Positions 36,708 to 46,040 of a stretch of DNA of 64,000 nucleotides are shown one piece after another. How positions within the stretch are numbered: position 1 is the stretch's first letter; the number at the start of each line of letters is the position of its first letter. Source of the stretch: Parabacteroides distasonis ATCC 8503 (GTDB lineage Bacteria; Bacteroidota; Bacteroidia; Bacteroidales; Tannerellaceae); NCBI RefSeq assembly GCF_000012845.1, contig NC_009615.1, forward strand, positions 581,501-645,500, written 5' to 3'. The translations under genes and the position numbers were made by a program. The notes under the pieces are model-generated. The model was not told where the DNA came from. It did not search any database and saw only the letters and a list, made by a program, of their open reading frames with translations.

Positions 36708-38978
36708 TTAACTGGTTACTACTTTTCCTTCGCTTAACTGGATCAACTTATCCCGTTCGCCTACGATCCATACGATATCTCCTTCCTCGAAAACCGTACT
36801 AGGAGGCGGATTCTTGATCGAGCTACTTCCACGTTCGATACCGATTACCAAGCAAGCGGCTTTATCACGGATACCGGACTCTATGATGGAGCGGCCGATC
36901 AATCGGGAACCTTCCGAGATAATGATTTGCTCCATATTCATCTCTTCCTTTCTTGTGTTCGATTGCTCGGCGTATGATTTCTTGTAGCGTTCCTCCAGAT
37001 ATTTCCTAAAGTGCTCCAGATCATCATCTGCGCCAACTACTACCAGTTTATCGAACGGGTAGAGCCGCTCGTCTCCTCCCGGTATGTTGATTCGCTTCTC
37101 TCCCCGGATAATCGTTACGATATTTACGTTGCACTTTTGCCTGAAGTTTAATTCTTTCAGGCTTTTTCCCATACTGGGGGAATTCTGCTTCACCTCGAAA
37201 TCTGCTAAATGGAGATCTCGTTCTAATAAGTGGTTCGCGAAACGCTGGTTAATCGGGGCTTTTCGCTCTTGCTCCATTTCTCTCGCTACAAGGTTACTGA
37301 AAAAATGCCGTTCCATCAAGATCGACTGCCTCTTTAGCCGTTTGGAGAATATCATTAATACGATAACAGCGGAGGCGACCGCCAGCATAATTCCTAGCGC
37401 AGCATTCAATAACCGTGCGACAGGAAGCATGACGAGACCGATACAGAGCAGGATTCTGAGGATCACGAGTGATACTAGGGGACCCCGGTTATATTTATTA
37501 TCGTTCCATAATTGCTGGAACTCCACGGAATGATTCTTTTTCATCATGATCGCCCGCAACATCGGGGAGATCAGAGCTAGGATTAAGATCAAGGAGATTA
37601 GACTTCCTTGGATGCCGGGCAAATGTTTACAGATGAACGGAGTCACGATTTGTAGCCATAAAAAGATAAGTACTAGGCAGACGGCGGTATAAGTACCGAC
37701 GATGCGGACCAAGGCTTTTAGTAACTTATTCCATGCGCTTTTTTGACGGATCGTATTGGAACCGGATGAATATCGCTCCAAGAACTGTTTCCAATTCTCC
37801 GGTATGATCCGCTCCGCCCATTTGTAGGTAGGTTCCGCTAGCCGGATCATATAAGGTGTGAAGAATGTCGTGATCACGGATACGGCGACAACGATCGGAT
37901 ACAGATATTGATCCGTCACGTTTAATGATAGTCCCAAACCTGCGATGATGAAGGCGAATTCTCCGATCTGCGCTAACGAGAAACCAGACTGGATGGCTAT
38001 TTTTATCGGTTGTCCGGACAGTAATACTCCGAAACTGGCGAAACAAATCTGTCCGGCCATGACTACGAGCGTGATAATGAAAATCGGGATTTTGTACTCC
38101 CAGAGCATCTGAGGATCGATTAACATGCCTACAGACACGAAGAAAATCGCTCCAAATAAGTCTTTTACGGGTTTTACCAAATGCTCGATCCGTTCAGCGT
38201 CAATGGTCTCGGCCAAAATAGAACCCATGACAAAAGCTCCGAGAGCCGATGAGAATCCGGCTTTTGTGGCGATCATAACCATACCAAGGCATAGCCCGAT
38301 GCTCACGATCAACAGAGTCTCCTCATTTAGGAAGCTTTTTGCCTTTTTCAGAAAAGAGGGGATCAAATAGATCCCGACAACGAAACAGAATAAAAGGAAA
38401 ATGCCTAATTTGACCACGCTATCCAGCATCTCCATGCCTTCCACGTGTTTACTTACCGCTACGGTAGAAAGTAATACCATTAATAATACGGCGAATAGAT
38501 CCTCCACCACCAAGATACCGAATACGACACCGGCGAATCGTTGGTTACGCAATCCCATGTCGTCGAATGCCTTGAAGATAATCGTCGTGGAAGACATCGA
38601 TAACATACCTCCGAGGAAAAGACTGTTCATATGTCCCCAACCCAGTGATAAGCCCGTGATATATCCCGCTGTCATCATACCTATAACAACGGTTATGGCT
38701 CCAATGACGGCGGTTCCTCCCACCTTCATCAACTTCTTGAAACTGAAATCGAGCCCCAAAGCGAATAACAGGAAGATAACGCCTATATCAGCCCAGATAC
38801 GGATACTTTCCACATCTGTAACTGTCGGTATTTGCTCGATGGAAGGTCCGGCGAGTATTCCGGCTACGATATACCCCAATACGACCGGTTGCTTTAACTT
38901 TTTGAATAACAGGGTAACCAACCCGGCGGATATGAGTATGACCGCAAGATCTGATATTAGCGCAGGTATCTGAGACAT
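36708..38978 (-). CDS. Kef-type cation:proton antiporter with two RCK_C (TrkA-C) domains
   Basis: A 756-residue monovalent cation:H+ antiporter of the CPA2 family. The first about 390 residues form the Na/H-exchanger core (DIGVIFLLFALGLDFSF; FSLAQIGEFAFIIAGLGLS). A further block of about four helices (about 425-545) is unusual compared with plain KefB. The cytosolic tail has two RCK_C regulatory domains, the first containing KELNFRQKCNVNIVTIIRG and the second IIESGIRDKAACLVIGIERG. Probably controls K+ or Na+ and pH. Likely co-transcribed with kdsB. A minus-strand TAACTTTG (39008-39001) is a candidate -7 element. Confidence 0.9.
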   Translation of the reverse strand: MSQIPALISDLAVILISAGLVTLLFKKLKQPVVLGYIVAGILAGPSIEQIPTVTDVESIRIWADIGVIFLLFALGLDFSFKKLMKVGGTAVIGAITVVIGMMTAGYITGLSLGWGHMNSLFLGGMLSMSSTTIIFKAFDDMGLRNQRFAGVVFGILVVEDLFAVLLMVLLSTVAVSKHVEGMEMLDSVVKLGIFLLFCFVVGIYLIPSFLKKAKSFLNEETLLIVSIGLCLGMVMIATKAGFSSALGAFVMGSILAETIDAERIEHLVKPVKDLFGAIFFVSVGMLIDPQMLWEYKIPIFIITLVVMAGQICFASFGVLLSGQPIKIAIQSGFSLAQIGEFAFIIAGLGLSLNVTDQYLYPIVVAVSVITTFFTPYMIRLAEPTYKWAERIIPENWKQFLERYSSGSNTIRQKSAWNKLLKALVRIVGTYTAVCLVLIFLWLQIVTPFICKHLPGIQGSLISLILILALISPMLRAIMMKKNHSVEFQQLWNDNKYNRGPLVSLVILRILLCIGLVMLPVARLLNAALGIMLAVASAVIVLMIFSKRLKRQSILMERHFFSNLVAREMEQERKAPINQRFANHLLERDLHLADFEVKQNSPSMGKSLKELNFRQKCNVNIVTIIRGEKRINIPGGDERLYPFDKLVVVGADDDLEHFRKYLEERYKKSYAEQSNTRKEEMNMEQIIISEGSRLIGRSIIESGIRDKAACLVIGIERGSSSIKNPPPSTVFEEGDIVWIVGERDKLIQLSEGKVVTS

Positions 38979-38996
38979 CGTTTATTGTTTTTTCGA

Positions 38997-39027
38997 TTGC
39001 CAAAGTTAGGTATTTATTTTAATTTTG
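38997..39027 (+). promoter_or_regulatory. Promoter of the AlbA_2 gene, overlapping the divergent antiporter promoter region
   Basis: TTG at 38997-38999, 20-bp spacer, TAATTTTG at 39020-39027. The antiporter's candidate -7 box (minus-strand TAACTTTG, 39008-39001) lies in the spacer, so the two divergent promoters overlap. Confidence 0.6.
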
Positions 39028-39048
39028 TGTCTCAAAACAGAAGCCAAA

Positions 39049-39684
39049 ATGAAGAAGAAACATCCGATTGAAGCGCTTATAGAGCAAGGGGAACATCAAC
39101 AACTTGATTTCAAGTTTGAGGTGAGCGACAGCAAGAAGATTGCCCGGACATTGAGTGCGTTCGCGAATACAGATGGCGGGCGGCTGCTGATTGGAGTGAA
39201 GGATAACGGCGCTATTTCCGGTGTGAGAAGTGAGGAGGAATATTATATGATCGAGGCTGCTTCTAAAATGTATACGCATCCCGAGGTGCCGTTTACAGCT
39301 AAGCGCTGGGATGTCAACGGGAAGACCGTATTGGAGGTCTATATCGCCCCAAGCGATGAGAAACCGCATACGGCACCGGATAAAGACGATAAATACAAGG
39401 CCTATATCCGGGTTGCAGACGAGAATATATTAGCGAACGAAGTCCTCATGCAAGCATGGAAGAAGCAGAAAACCAAAGAAGGTACATTGCTGAAAATAAG
39501 TAAGCCCGTCGAGATCCTGTTTTCTTGGCTCGACGAGCATCCTTATATCAGCATAAAGCAATTTTGCCGTATCGCCCATATCAATTATTATGCGGCCCGT
39601 AACATCCTAAGTGATTTGATGGCTATGGGAGCGATGGAATATGTCGTGATCGATAAATGTATTGCCTATAAACGGATCGCATAG
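39049..39684 (+). CDS. AlbA_2 (Schlafen-type) ATP/nucleic-acid-binding domain protein
   Basis: A 211-residue protein. Residues about 15-130 form an AlbA_2 domain (PF04326): EHQQLDFKFEVSDSKKIARTLSAFANTDGGRLLIGV with the DGG-hhIGV motif. The C-terminal about 60 residues look like a winged helix (SIKQFCRIAHINYYAARNILSDL). Proteins of this kind are often called transcriptional regulators, but direct function is unknown. ATG 39049 chosen because MKKKHPIEALIEQ begins right before the domain; an in-frame TTG at 39025 overlaps the promoter. Convergent with the NfeD gene after only 6 bp. Confidence 0.85.
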   Translation: MKKKHPIEALIEQGEHQQLDFKFEVSDSKKIARTLSAFANTDGGRLLIGVKDNGAISGVRSEEEYYMIEAASKMYTHPEVPFTAKRWDVNGKTVLEVYIAPSDEKPHTAPDKDDKYKAYIRVADENILANEVLMQAWKKQKTKEGTLLKISKPVEILFSWLDEHPYISIKQFCRIAHINYYAARNILSDLMAMGAMEYVVIDKCIAYKRIA

Positions 39685-39690
39685 ACTCGT

Positions 39691-41070
39691 TTATAGGTTG
39701 ATTACATAGACTTGCGCGCTCTCGAATCTGACGACTTTGATAGGAGTCCCTTTCTCGATGAAGCCAGACTCCGATACGCCGTCATACAACTCTCCCTCGA
39801 TAGATACTTTACCCGAAGGACGTAAAACGGTAGCGGCCGTGCCCTCTTTTCCGATCAGTTGTGTCAAATTGGGGCTGGATACCGCTTTTTCCAAATCAGC
39901 GTTTAATGCCATTTTCTTTAGCGGTCCTTTATGTCCTATTTTGTTGGATAACCATATCACTAACGTGAATCCGATACCCAGACCTAATAGAACCGTTAAG
40001 GCGGCTCTGCCCGTATCCATTCCAGATACGTTTTGAAAATCAAAAACAGTATTGTTCAGTAAGCTCATCGTAAGTCCGCCGACCACGAGAATAATTCCAC
40101 TTATCCCCGCTATGCCAAAGCCCGGGATCACGAATATCTCCAACATTATTAATATAACGCCGAGAATGAATAACAGGATTTCCCAGTTTTCAGCCAACCC
40201 GTCCATATAGAGAGGAGCGAAGTAAAGGATAGCCGCTATTATCGCGGCGGCGGATGGAAAACCAAGCCCCGGGGTTTGCATCTCGAAGTAAATACCACCG
40301 ATGATAATAATGATTAATAAGCTCTGTATTACCGGACTCATAAAGAAACCTTTTACATTATCGAACCATGAGGGTTCATAACTTTTAATCTCATAGTCCT
40401 TACATCCGATATATTCTGTGATTACTTGATCCGGACTCTCGGCGATGCCATCGCAATAACCCCATTTGAGTGCTTCTTGAGAGGTAAGTGTCAATACCTT
40501 ACCGCTATCGATGAGGTTGGGGACGATCACTCTGTCATCGACCATCGCTTCGGCGATTAAAGGATCTCTTTTCCATTTATAGATCGTGTCGCCGTTTTGT
40601 ATAAGCGTATCTTTCCCTTGTGCCTCAGCCGTCGAACGGATCATGGAACGCATATAAGATTGATATTTATCAGGTAGAGCCGCACCCGTTTGATTGACAA
40701 CCGTTGCCGCACCTATATTCGCCCCTTTCCGCATATAGATTTTCTTGCATGCTATGGAAATTAAAGCACCTGCTGAAGCTGCGTTATTATCGATAAATAC
40801 ATATACTGGTATGGGACTATATAAAATAGCCGTTCGCATAGAATCGGCAGATTCCAGTAATCCGCCGTATGTGTTCATATGCAATAAGATGGCATCGGCG
40901 TTCAATTGCTTGGCCTCTGATAATCCGTTATGGAGATAAATCCACGTGGTGTTATCGATCTCTTTTTTTATATCAATCGTATATATTAAGGACTTCTCTT
41001 TAGCCTCTGATTGAAGAGAGATTGCAAGTATTAATACTATAGCTGTTAATATTGTTAATAAACGTTTCAT
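39691..41070 (-). CDS. NfeD-family membrane-bound ClpP-like serine protease
   Basis: A 459-residue NfeD1b-type protein: signal peptide (about 1-23), ClpP-class serine protease domain (about 28-215), membrane helices (about 235-370) and a C-terminal OB-fold NfeD domain (about 395-459, with GKEGTAATVLRPSGKVSIEGELYDG). Catalytic Ser99 in NNAASAGALIS and candidate general base Lys135 in LPDKYQSY match the Ser-Lys dyad of archaeal 1510-N proteases. Normally works with stomatin/flotillin partners; none is adjacent here. Divergent from the ECF sigma gene. Confidence 0.92.
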   Translation of the reverse strand: MKRLLTILTAIVLILAISLQSEAKEKSLIYTIDIKKEIDNTTWIYLHNGLSEAKQLNADAILLHMNTYGGLLESADSMRTAILYSPIPVYVFIDNNAASAGALISIACKKIYMRKGANIGAATVVNQTGAALPDKYQSYMRSMIRSTAEAQGKDTLIQNGDTIYKWKRDPLIAEAMVDDRVIVPNLIDSGKVLTLTSQEALKWGYCDGIAESPDQVITEYIGCKDYEIKSYEPSWFDNVKGFFMSPVIQSLLIIIIIGGIYFEMQTPGLGFPSAAAIIAAILYFAPLYMDGLAENWEILLFILGVILIMLEIFVIPGFGIAGISGIILVVGGLTMSLLNNTVFDFQNVSGMDTGRAALTVLLGLGIGFTLVIWLSNKIGHKGPLKKMALNADLEKAVSSPNLTQLIGKEGTAATVLRPSGKVSIEGELYDGVSESGFIEKGTPIKVVRFESAQVYVINL

Positions 41071-41110
41071 CTTGTTTGTATTATATTCGTTTTTAATATT
41101 TGGTTGAAAA

Positions 41111-41191
41111 TTGTAACTGGCTTGTTGTAAATGTTGATTTTTGTAACTTGTGCAACTTGTAAATAATACTCATTTTCAGTAAGATTTACAA
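41111..41191. repeat. Cluster of TTGTAA boxes between nfeD-like gene and ECF sigma gene
   Basis: TTGTAA occurs at 41111, 41125, 41141 and 41157 (steps 14, 16, 16) and inverted as TTACAA at 41186. The gap is very AT-rich, so chance is possible, but regular spacing suggests a multi-site binding region. Confidence 0.4.
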
Positions 41192-41261
41192 CAAAAATAT
41201 TAAGTTACGATTTTTAATATTAATATTTATCAAAGAACTGTATATCTCCATTTTTAATTTA

Positions 41262-41269
41262 TATATTTG
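41262..41269 (+). promoter_or_regulatory. -7 element of the ECF sigma gene promoter
   Basis: TATATTTG fits TAnnTTTG. No good TTTG lies 19-21 bp upstream, so the promoter may be activator-dependent. Predicted leader about 60 nt. Confidence 0.45.
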
Positions 41270-41335
41270 TTGCATCCTTCAATGTTTGAGGGATAATACT
41301 TATACAGTATTAAACTTTATTTAACTAGTAAAAAT

Positions 41336-41845
41336 ATGAATGCGTTGCAATTTCAGAAAAAATTATTGAGCATGCAAGAAAACATGATGAATTTTGCGCT
41401 TATGCTTACAGCGAATAGGGATGATGCCCAAGATCTGATGCAGGACACAACGCTGAAGGTTTTAGACAATCAAGAAAAATTTGTAGACAATATCAATTTT
41501 AAGGGCTGGGTCTTGACTGTGATGCGTAACATTTTCATTAACAATTATCACAAGATCGTTCGCACGCAAACTGTCGTAGATCAAGGTGTCGACTTATATA
41601 ACTTGGATGTCGTGAACGATTCAGGTTTTGACTCTCCGGATGGCGCTTATCAAATTCAAGAGATCACGAAAGCGATCAACGGTTTGAACAATGAGTTGAA
41701 GGTTCCATTCTCTATGTTTTTGAGCGGCTATAAGTACAATGAGATCGCTGATAAACTGGATGTTCCTCTGGGGACGGTTAAGAGCCGTATTTTTTTCGCT
41801 CGACAAGAATTACAAAAAGTTTTAAAAGATTTTCGTCAAGGATAA
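41336..41845 (+). CDS. ECF-type RNA polymerase sigma factor
   Basis: A 169-residue ECF sigma factor. Region 2 (about 15-85) has DAQDLMQDTTLKVL and FKGWVLTVMRNIFINNY; region 4 (about 110-165) has the helix-turn-helix YNEIADKLDVPLGTVKSRIFFAR. No anti-sigma gene is next to it, unlike the SusCD-associated ECF/anti-sigma pairs of this phylum, so it is probably a stand-alone stress or housekeeping ECF. Monocistronic with its own terminator. Confidence 0.94.
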   Translation: MNALQFQKKLLSMQENMMNFALMLTANRDDAQDLMQDTTLKVLDNQEKFVDNINFKGWVLTVMRNIFINNYHKIVRTQTVVDQGVDLYNLDVVNDSGFDSPDGAYQIQEITKAINGLNNELKVPFSMFLSGYKYNEIADKLDVPLGTVKSRIFFARQELQKVLKDFRQG

Positions 41846-41864
41846 AATTTACTTTATATAAAAG

Positions 41865-41895
41865 AAGCCGTCTTTAACAAAAGACGGCTTTCTTT
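41865..41895. terminator. Bidirectional terminator between ECF sigma and acyl-CoA synthetase genes
   Basis: Perfect stem AAGCCGTCTT/AAGACGGCTT, 6-nt loop, followed by TTTCTTTTT and preceded by an A-rich run on the other strand. It ends at the stop of the convergent acyl-CoA synthetase gene. Confidence 0.9.
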
Positions 41896-43554
41896 TTATT
41901 CGGCCGGTTGGTATAAATATCTCTTGATGCTTCTTTTGGGTGTTTTCTCGAATTCTTCTTGATACAGCTTGAAACAGGTGATTTTACTGTAATTCGGCAT
42001 CTCCTCGTTTACTTGGTCAATGTTGGTCTGCATCAACTTCTCGATTTCGGAATGTTGTATACCTGCCTTATCTACTTGCTCCCAATCGGGATAGATGAGG
42101 GCGACTAGTTTACCTCCTTGGGAGATGATGAGCGATTCCGCTACATATAGCATATTATTCAAGCGATCCTCGATCTCTTCCGGATAGATATTTTGTCCGC
42201 TGGGGCCTAGAATCATGGTTTTACTACGGCCGCGGATATATAAAAATCCATCTTTATCGAGGGTTCCCAGATCGCCGGTACGCATCCATCCGTCAGGCAT
42301 CATAACGGCTTTCGTAGCCTCCGGATTCTTGTAATAACCGAGCATCACGTTCATACCCTTCACCAATATTTCTCCCACCTTGTTTTCCGGGTCCTCTGAA
42401 TCGATGCGGACTTCCATACGGTCGACGATACGTCCTACGGAACCGGGCTTAAACTCATCCCATTGCGCATAGGAGACTAGCGGGCCACATTCGGTCATCC
42501 CGTAGCCTACGGTATAGCGGAAATGGATGGAATGAAGGAACGTTTCCACTTCTTTATTGATAGCGGCTCCTCCGATAACGATCTCCCCGAAGTTTCCTCC
42601 GAAAGACGCCGTTAACTTGGCGGAAATGGTATCCAGCACTTTCTGGTCTATATAGGGGACTTTCAAGAGCAATTTAATCAAAGGCTTCTCCAGTTCGGGG
42701 AATACCTTGTTTTTGATGATTTTCTCGATAATCAGAGGTACGGCTAGGATCAGCGCCGGCTTGATCGTCGTGAAAGCTTCCGCTATGATTTTCGGGCTGG
42801 GGGTACGTGTGAGGAAGTGTACATGGCAGCCTTTATTCACGGAATTCAATACCTCGAATGCCAATCCGTACATATGGGCCATCGGAAGCATACATACGAT
42901 ATTATCACCCGGATGGATGAACGGTAAATTGTCGTAAGCGAATTGCGTATTACTCCATAAGCTCCGATAGGGGATCATAACCCCTTTCGAGAAACTGGTG
43001 GTTCCGGAAGTATAATTAAGTACCGCTAATTCTTCCGGCTTTTCCACGTGATACCGAACATCGTTCGACGTGAATGAACGAGGGTACTTTTTACCGAAAT
43101 ATTCATTAATCCGATCTCTTACTACCCGGACTTCTTTGCTTTTACTGTGAATGATCGAGAAGTTATCCAGCATCATGAACAGTTTCACGTCAGGCATCAT
43201 GCGTTCATTCATATTCTCCCAGTTGCTGGAAGCGGCAAGGACTGCCTTTGCCTCGGAATGATTTACGATATGATGTATATTATCCGGTTTGAATTCATGT
43301 AGGATAGGCACGGCTACGGCTCCATAAGCCAAGATCCCGAAGAAACAGATCGCCCAGTTGGAGGAGTTCCGTCCAACTAAAGCCACCTTATCCCCCTTTT
43401 TAATGCCGGCATGCTCTAGGATAATATGAAATTTCTCGATTCGACGAGCTACATCTTTATAATGGAAGGTATGTCCATTATAATCGGAGAACGCCGGGAG
43501 ATCCCAATGCTCCTTGATGCTATTCTCTATGAGTCCTAAAAAACGATTCTCCAT
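41896..43554 (-). CDS. AMP-binding acyl-CoA (long-chain fatty acid) synthetase
   Basis: A 552-residue adenylate-forming enzyme that should activate a fatty acid to acyl-AMP and acyl-CoA. P-loop NYTSGTTSFSKGVM, A5 motif YGMTECGP, A7 motif DGWMRTGDLG and hinge region FLYIRGRSKTMILGPSGQNIYPEEIE are all intact; the C-terminal Lys in TPKRSIKRYLY is also present. Acyl chain length cannot be told. Divergent from mtgA; a minus-strand TATCTTTG at 43614-43607 is a candidate -7 element. Confidence 0.92.
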   Translation of the reverse strand: MENRFLGLIENSIKEHWDLPAFSDYNGHTFHYKDVARRIEKFHIILEHAGIKKGDKVALVGRNSSNWAICFFGILAYGAVAVPILHEFKPDNIHHIVNHSEAKAVLAASSNWENMNERMMPDVKLFMMLDNFSIIHSKSKEVRVVRDRINEYFGKKYPRSFTSNDVRYHVEKPEELAVLNYTSGTTSFSKGVMIPYRSLWSNTQFAYDNLPFIHPGDNIVCMLPMAHMYGLAFEVLNSVNKGCHVHFLTRTPSPKIIAEAFTTIKPALILAVPLIIEKIIKNKVFPELEKPLIKLLLKVPYIDQKVLDTISAKLTASFGGNFGEIVIGGAAINKEVETFLHSIHFRYTVGYGMTECGPLVSYAQWDEFKPGSVGRIVDRMEVRIDSEDPENKVGEILVKGMNVMLGYYKNPEATKAVMMPDGWMRTGDLGTLDKDGFLYIRGRSKTMILGPSGQNIYPEEIEDRLNNMLYVAESLIISQGGKLVALIYPDWEQVDKAGIQHSEIEKLMQTNIDQVNEEMPNYSKITCFKLYQEEFEKTPKRSIKRYLYQPAE

Positions 43555-43637
43555 ACTAATTTATTTATCAAATAACCATATGACAGGGTGGAAAGTTGTC
43601 AAAAGCCAAAGATAGTGCCTTTTCTGTAAATTATGAG

Positions 43638-43675
43638 TTTCAGTCTGCCGGAAACTGAAATATTCTTTACCTTTG
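43638..43675 (+). promoter_or_regulatory. mtgA promoter region with inverted repeat
   Basis: -7 element TACCTTTG at 43668-43675, 20 bp before the ATG at 43695, without a clear -33. Just upstream is a perfect 7-bp inverted repeat TTTCAGT (43638-43644)/ACTGAAA (43654-43660), a possible regulator site at the -33 position. Confidence 0.45.
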
Positions 43676-43694
43676 CCTCTCCAAATAGAAGAAT

Positions 43695-44495
43695 ATGGTA
43701 GCACCTCTGGTAAAACGGATATGGATCTGGTGCAGGAATCTGTTGATCTTCCTGTTTGTATCCAGTATATTGGCGGTAATGGTATATAAATTTGTACCCG
43801 TATATTATACGCCATTGATGTTTATTCGTATGTATGAGCAGCATCAGGATGGGAAGAAAATGAAACTCGATCATACGTGGGTTCCTATATCCAAGATCGC
43901 CCAGCCTTTGGTTCAAGCGGTCATAGCGTCGGAGGATAACCTGTTCATGGAGCATAATGGCTTTGATGTGGAACAAATCCAGAAGGCACGGGCCGAGGCC
44001 GAGAAAGGTAAAAGGGTAAGAGGTGCCAGCACGATTTCCCAGCAGACCGCTAAGAATGTATTTCTTTGGCCGGGGAAAAGTTATTTACGGAAAGGTATCG
44101 AGGTCTATTTTACCTTCTTGATCGAATGGATATGGGGAAAGGAACGTATTATGGAAGTCTATCTGAACTCGATAGAGATGGGGGAGGGCATCTATGGTGC
44201 GGAGGCGGTAGCGGAGGCTCATTTCGGTAAGCATGCCTACCAATTGACCAAAAGCGAGGCAGCCCTAATAGCGGCCACACTTCCAAATCCCCGGAAGTTT
44301 AATTCTGCTAAACCGTCACCTTATATGCTGAAACGACAAGCGAAAATAATTTCCTTAATGGGAAAACTGATAAAAGTAGAAATGGGATATGGTGCCGGGC
44401 AAGTTGATCCCGGTACCGGAAAGGTTAAAAAAAGAAAGAAATGGAGAGCTTCCGTTATCATGACTTGGGACGAATCGCTTATGCCGATGCGTTAG
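43695..44495 (+). CDS. mtgA: Monofunctional biosynthetic peptidoglycan glycosyltransferase
   Basis: A 266-residue GT51 enzyme that polymerises lipid II into glycan strands without a transpeptidase domain. One N-terminal membrane helix (about 10-35), then the GT51 domain with catalytic Glu80 in [16 protein letters not shown], the [16 protein letters not shown] motif and [23 protein letters not shown]. The last about 25 residues are very basic. Its end overlaps lipB by 55 bp. Confidence 0.96.
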   Translation: MVAPLVKRIWIWCRNLLIFLFVSSILAVMVYKFVPVYYTPLMFIRMYEQHQDGKKMKLDHTWVPISKIAQPLVQAVIASEDNLFMEHNGFDVEQIQKARAEAEKGKRVRGASTISQQTAKNVFLWPGKSYLRKGIEVYFTFLIEWIWGKERIMEVYLNSIEMGEGIYGAEAVAEAHFGKHAYQLTKSEAALIAATLPNPRKFNSAKPSPYMLKRQAKIISLMGKLIKVEMGYGAGQVDPGTGKVKKRKKWRASVIMTWDESLMPMR

Positions 44496-45106
44496 AATAT
44501 CAGACAGCTGCTTTCGAGGTCTTATTGGATGCGAAGGCAACGGGAAAGAAAGAGGATAATCAATTATTCTTTTGTGAGCATTTACCGGTCTTGACGATCG
44601 GTAAAAGTGGCAAGGACTCTAATTTGCTTATCCCCGAGGAAACTTTACGGGAACGAGGGGTCTCGTTTTACCATATAAACAGAGGGGGGGATATAACGTA
44701 TCACGGGCCGGGACAGATTACCGGTTATCCGGTATTTGATCTGGAATATTGGAATCTGGGATTGAAACAATACATCCATATGCTGGAAGAGACGATCATC
44801 CGTTTCCTATCGCTTTACGACTTGAAAGGGGAACGTTTGGAAGGGGCGACGGGTGTATGGCTAGACCCTGAAGTACCGGGGCGTGCCCGTAAGATCTGTG
44901 CGATTGGCGTGAAAAGCAGCCGGTTCGTTACGATGCATGGCTTTGCTTTGAATATAAATACGGATCTGAGTTACTTTTCATTGATCAACCCTTGTGGTTT
45001 TACGGATAAAGGCGTTACCTCCTTGGCTATGGAGTTGGGGGTACCCCAAGACTTTGAGTTGGCAAAAAGTCAATTGAGATCGATTTTCATGGAAATCTTC
45101 GCTTGA
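44441..45106 (+). CDS. lipB: Octanoyltransferase (lipoate biosynthesis)
   Basis: A 221-residue LipB that moves octanoyl from acyl-carrier protein to lipoyl domains. Signature [21 protein letters not shown], Lys in [19 protein letters not shown] and catalytic Cys in [12 protein letters not shown] are intact. The ATG at 44441 lies inside mtgA; the 55-bp overlap removes room for a separate promoter, so lipB is translated from the mtgA message. The dus gene begins 1 bp after its stop. Confidence 0.95.
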   Translation: MESFRYHDLGRIAYADALEYQTAAFEVLLDAKATGKKEDNQLFFCEHLPVLTIGKSGKDSNLLIPEETLRERGVSFYHINRGGDITYHGPGQITGYPVFDLEYWNLGLKQYIHMLEETIIRFLSLYDLKGERLEGATGVWLDPEVPGRARKICAIGVKSSRFVTMHGFALNINTDLSYFSLINPCGFTDKGVTSLAMELGVPQDFELAKSQLRSIFMEIFA

Positions 45107-45107
45107 T

Positions 45108-46040
45108 ATGGCAGTCATTCATTTCGCTCCTTTGCAAGGATATACGGATTCGGTTTATAGAGAGGCGCATACCCGAGTATTCGGGGGCGTAGATACCTAT
45201 TATACTCCTTTCGTAAGGATAGAGAAAGGTGGTTTCCGGAATAAGGACTTGAAGGATATCGCTTGCGATAGAAATAGGCAGGTACATGTCGTACCGCAAT
45301 TGATCGCTTCCACACCAGACGAGTTTCGGCCGATCGTGCGTTTATTCCAAGAGAATGGATACAAGGAAGCGGATATTAATTTAGGATGCCCTTTCCCTAT
45401 GCAGGTCCGTGCGCATAGAGGCTCGGGACTTTTGCGGTACAAGGAAGAGGCCGAGTCTTTATTACGTACGATTGAGGAGTTCCCGGATATTTCTTTTTCT
45501 ATGAAAATGCGTTTGGGGTGGGAGTGTACCGACGAGTCATTCGTGCTTCTTTCCTTATTAAATAAGTTACCTTTGAAGCATATAACCTTGCATCCCCGGT
45601 TAGGGATACAGCAATATAAAGGAGCTATCGATTGGGATGGATTCTCTCGTTTTTATGATGAATGTGAACTTCCCTTATATTATAATGGAGATTTAGTGGG
45701 GCTGGAAGATATCCGAGGAATAAAGGAGCGTTTTCCGGGGCTTGCCGGGATCATGCTGGGACGAGGGTTATTGGCCTCTCCTTGGCTGGCCACTGAGTTT
45801 GTGTCCGGACAGGTCTTGACCGTGAATGAGAGGCGGGATAAACTAGTCATGTTCCATGAGTCGTTGATGGATGAATATGCTGCCCGGTTGGAAGGTGGCG
45901 AGCATCAGGTATTATCTAAAATGAAGACAATCTGGGATTATCTTTTGCCGGAGGCCGATAAAAGGCTTCGCAAGAAAGTATTGAAAAGTACTTCCCTTAC
46001 TTCTTATCAGTCGGCAGTGAAAGATTTGTTGAGTCTTTGA
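45108..46040 (+). CDS. tRNA-dihydrouridine synthase
   Basis: A 310-residue flavin-dependent Dus enzyme that reduces uridine to dihydrouridine in tRNA. FMN TIM-barrel start FAPLQGYTDSVYREAH, catalytic Cys in INLGCPFPMQ, HPRLGIQQYKGAIDW and the MLGRGLLASPWL phosphate-binding end are visible. Compact and without an added RNA-binding domain beyond the usual helical tail; subfamily (DusB or DusC type) not assigned. Last gene of mtgA-lipB-dus; its 3' end overlaps the convergent tamB-like gene by 44 bp. Confidence 0.92.
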   Translation: MAVIHFAPLQGYTDSVYREAHTRVFGGVDTYYTPFVRIEKGGFRNKDLKDIACDRNRQVHVVPQLIASTPDEFRPIVRLFQENGYKEADINLGCPFPMQVRAHRGSGLLRYKEEAESLLRTIEEFPDISFSMKMRLGWECTDESFVLLSLLNKLPLKHITLHPRLGIQQYKGAIDWDGFSRFYDECELPLYYNGDLVGLEDIRGIKERFPGLAGIMLGRGLLASPWLATEFVSGQVLTVNERRDKLVMFHESLMDEYAARLEGGEHQVLSKMKTIWDYLLPEADKRLRKKVLKSTSLTSYQSAVKDLLSL

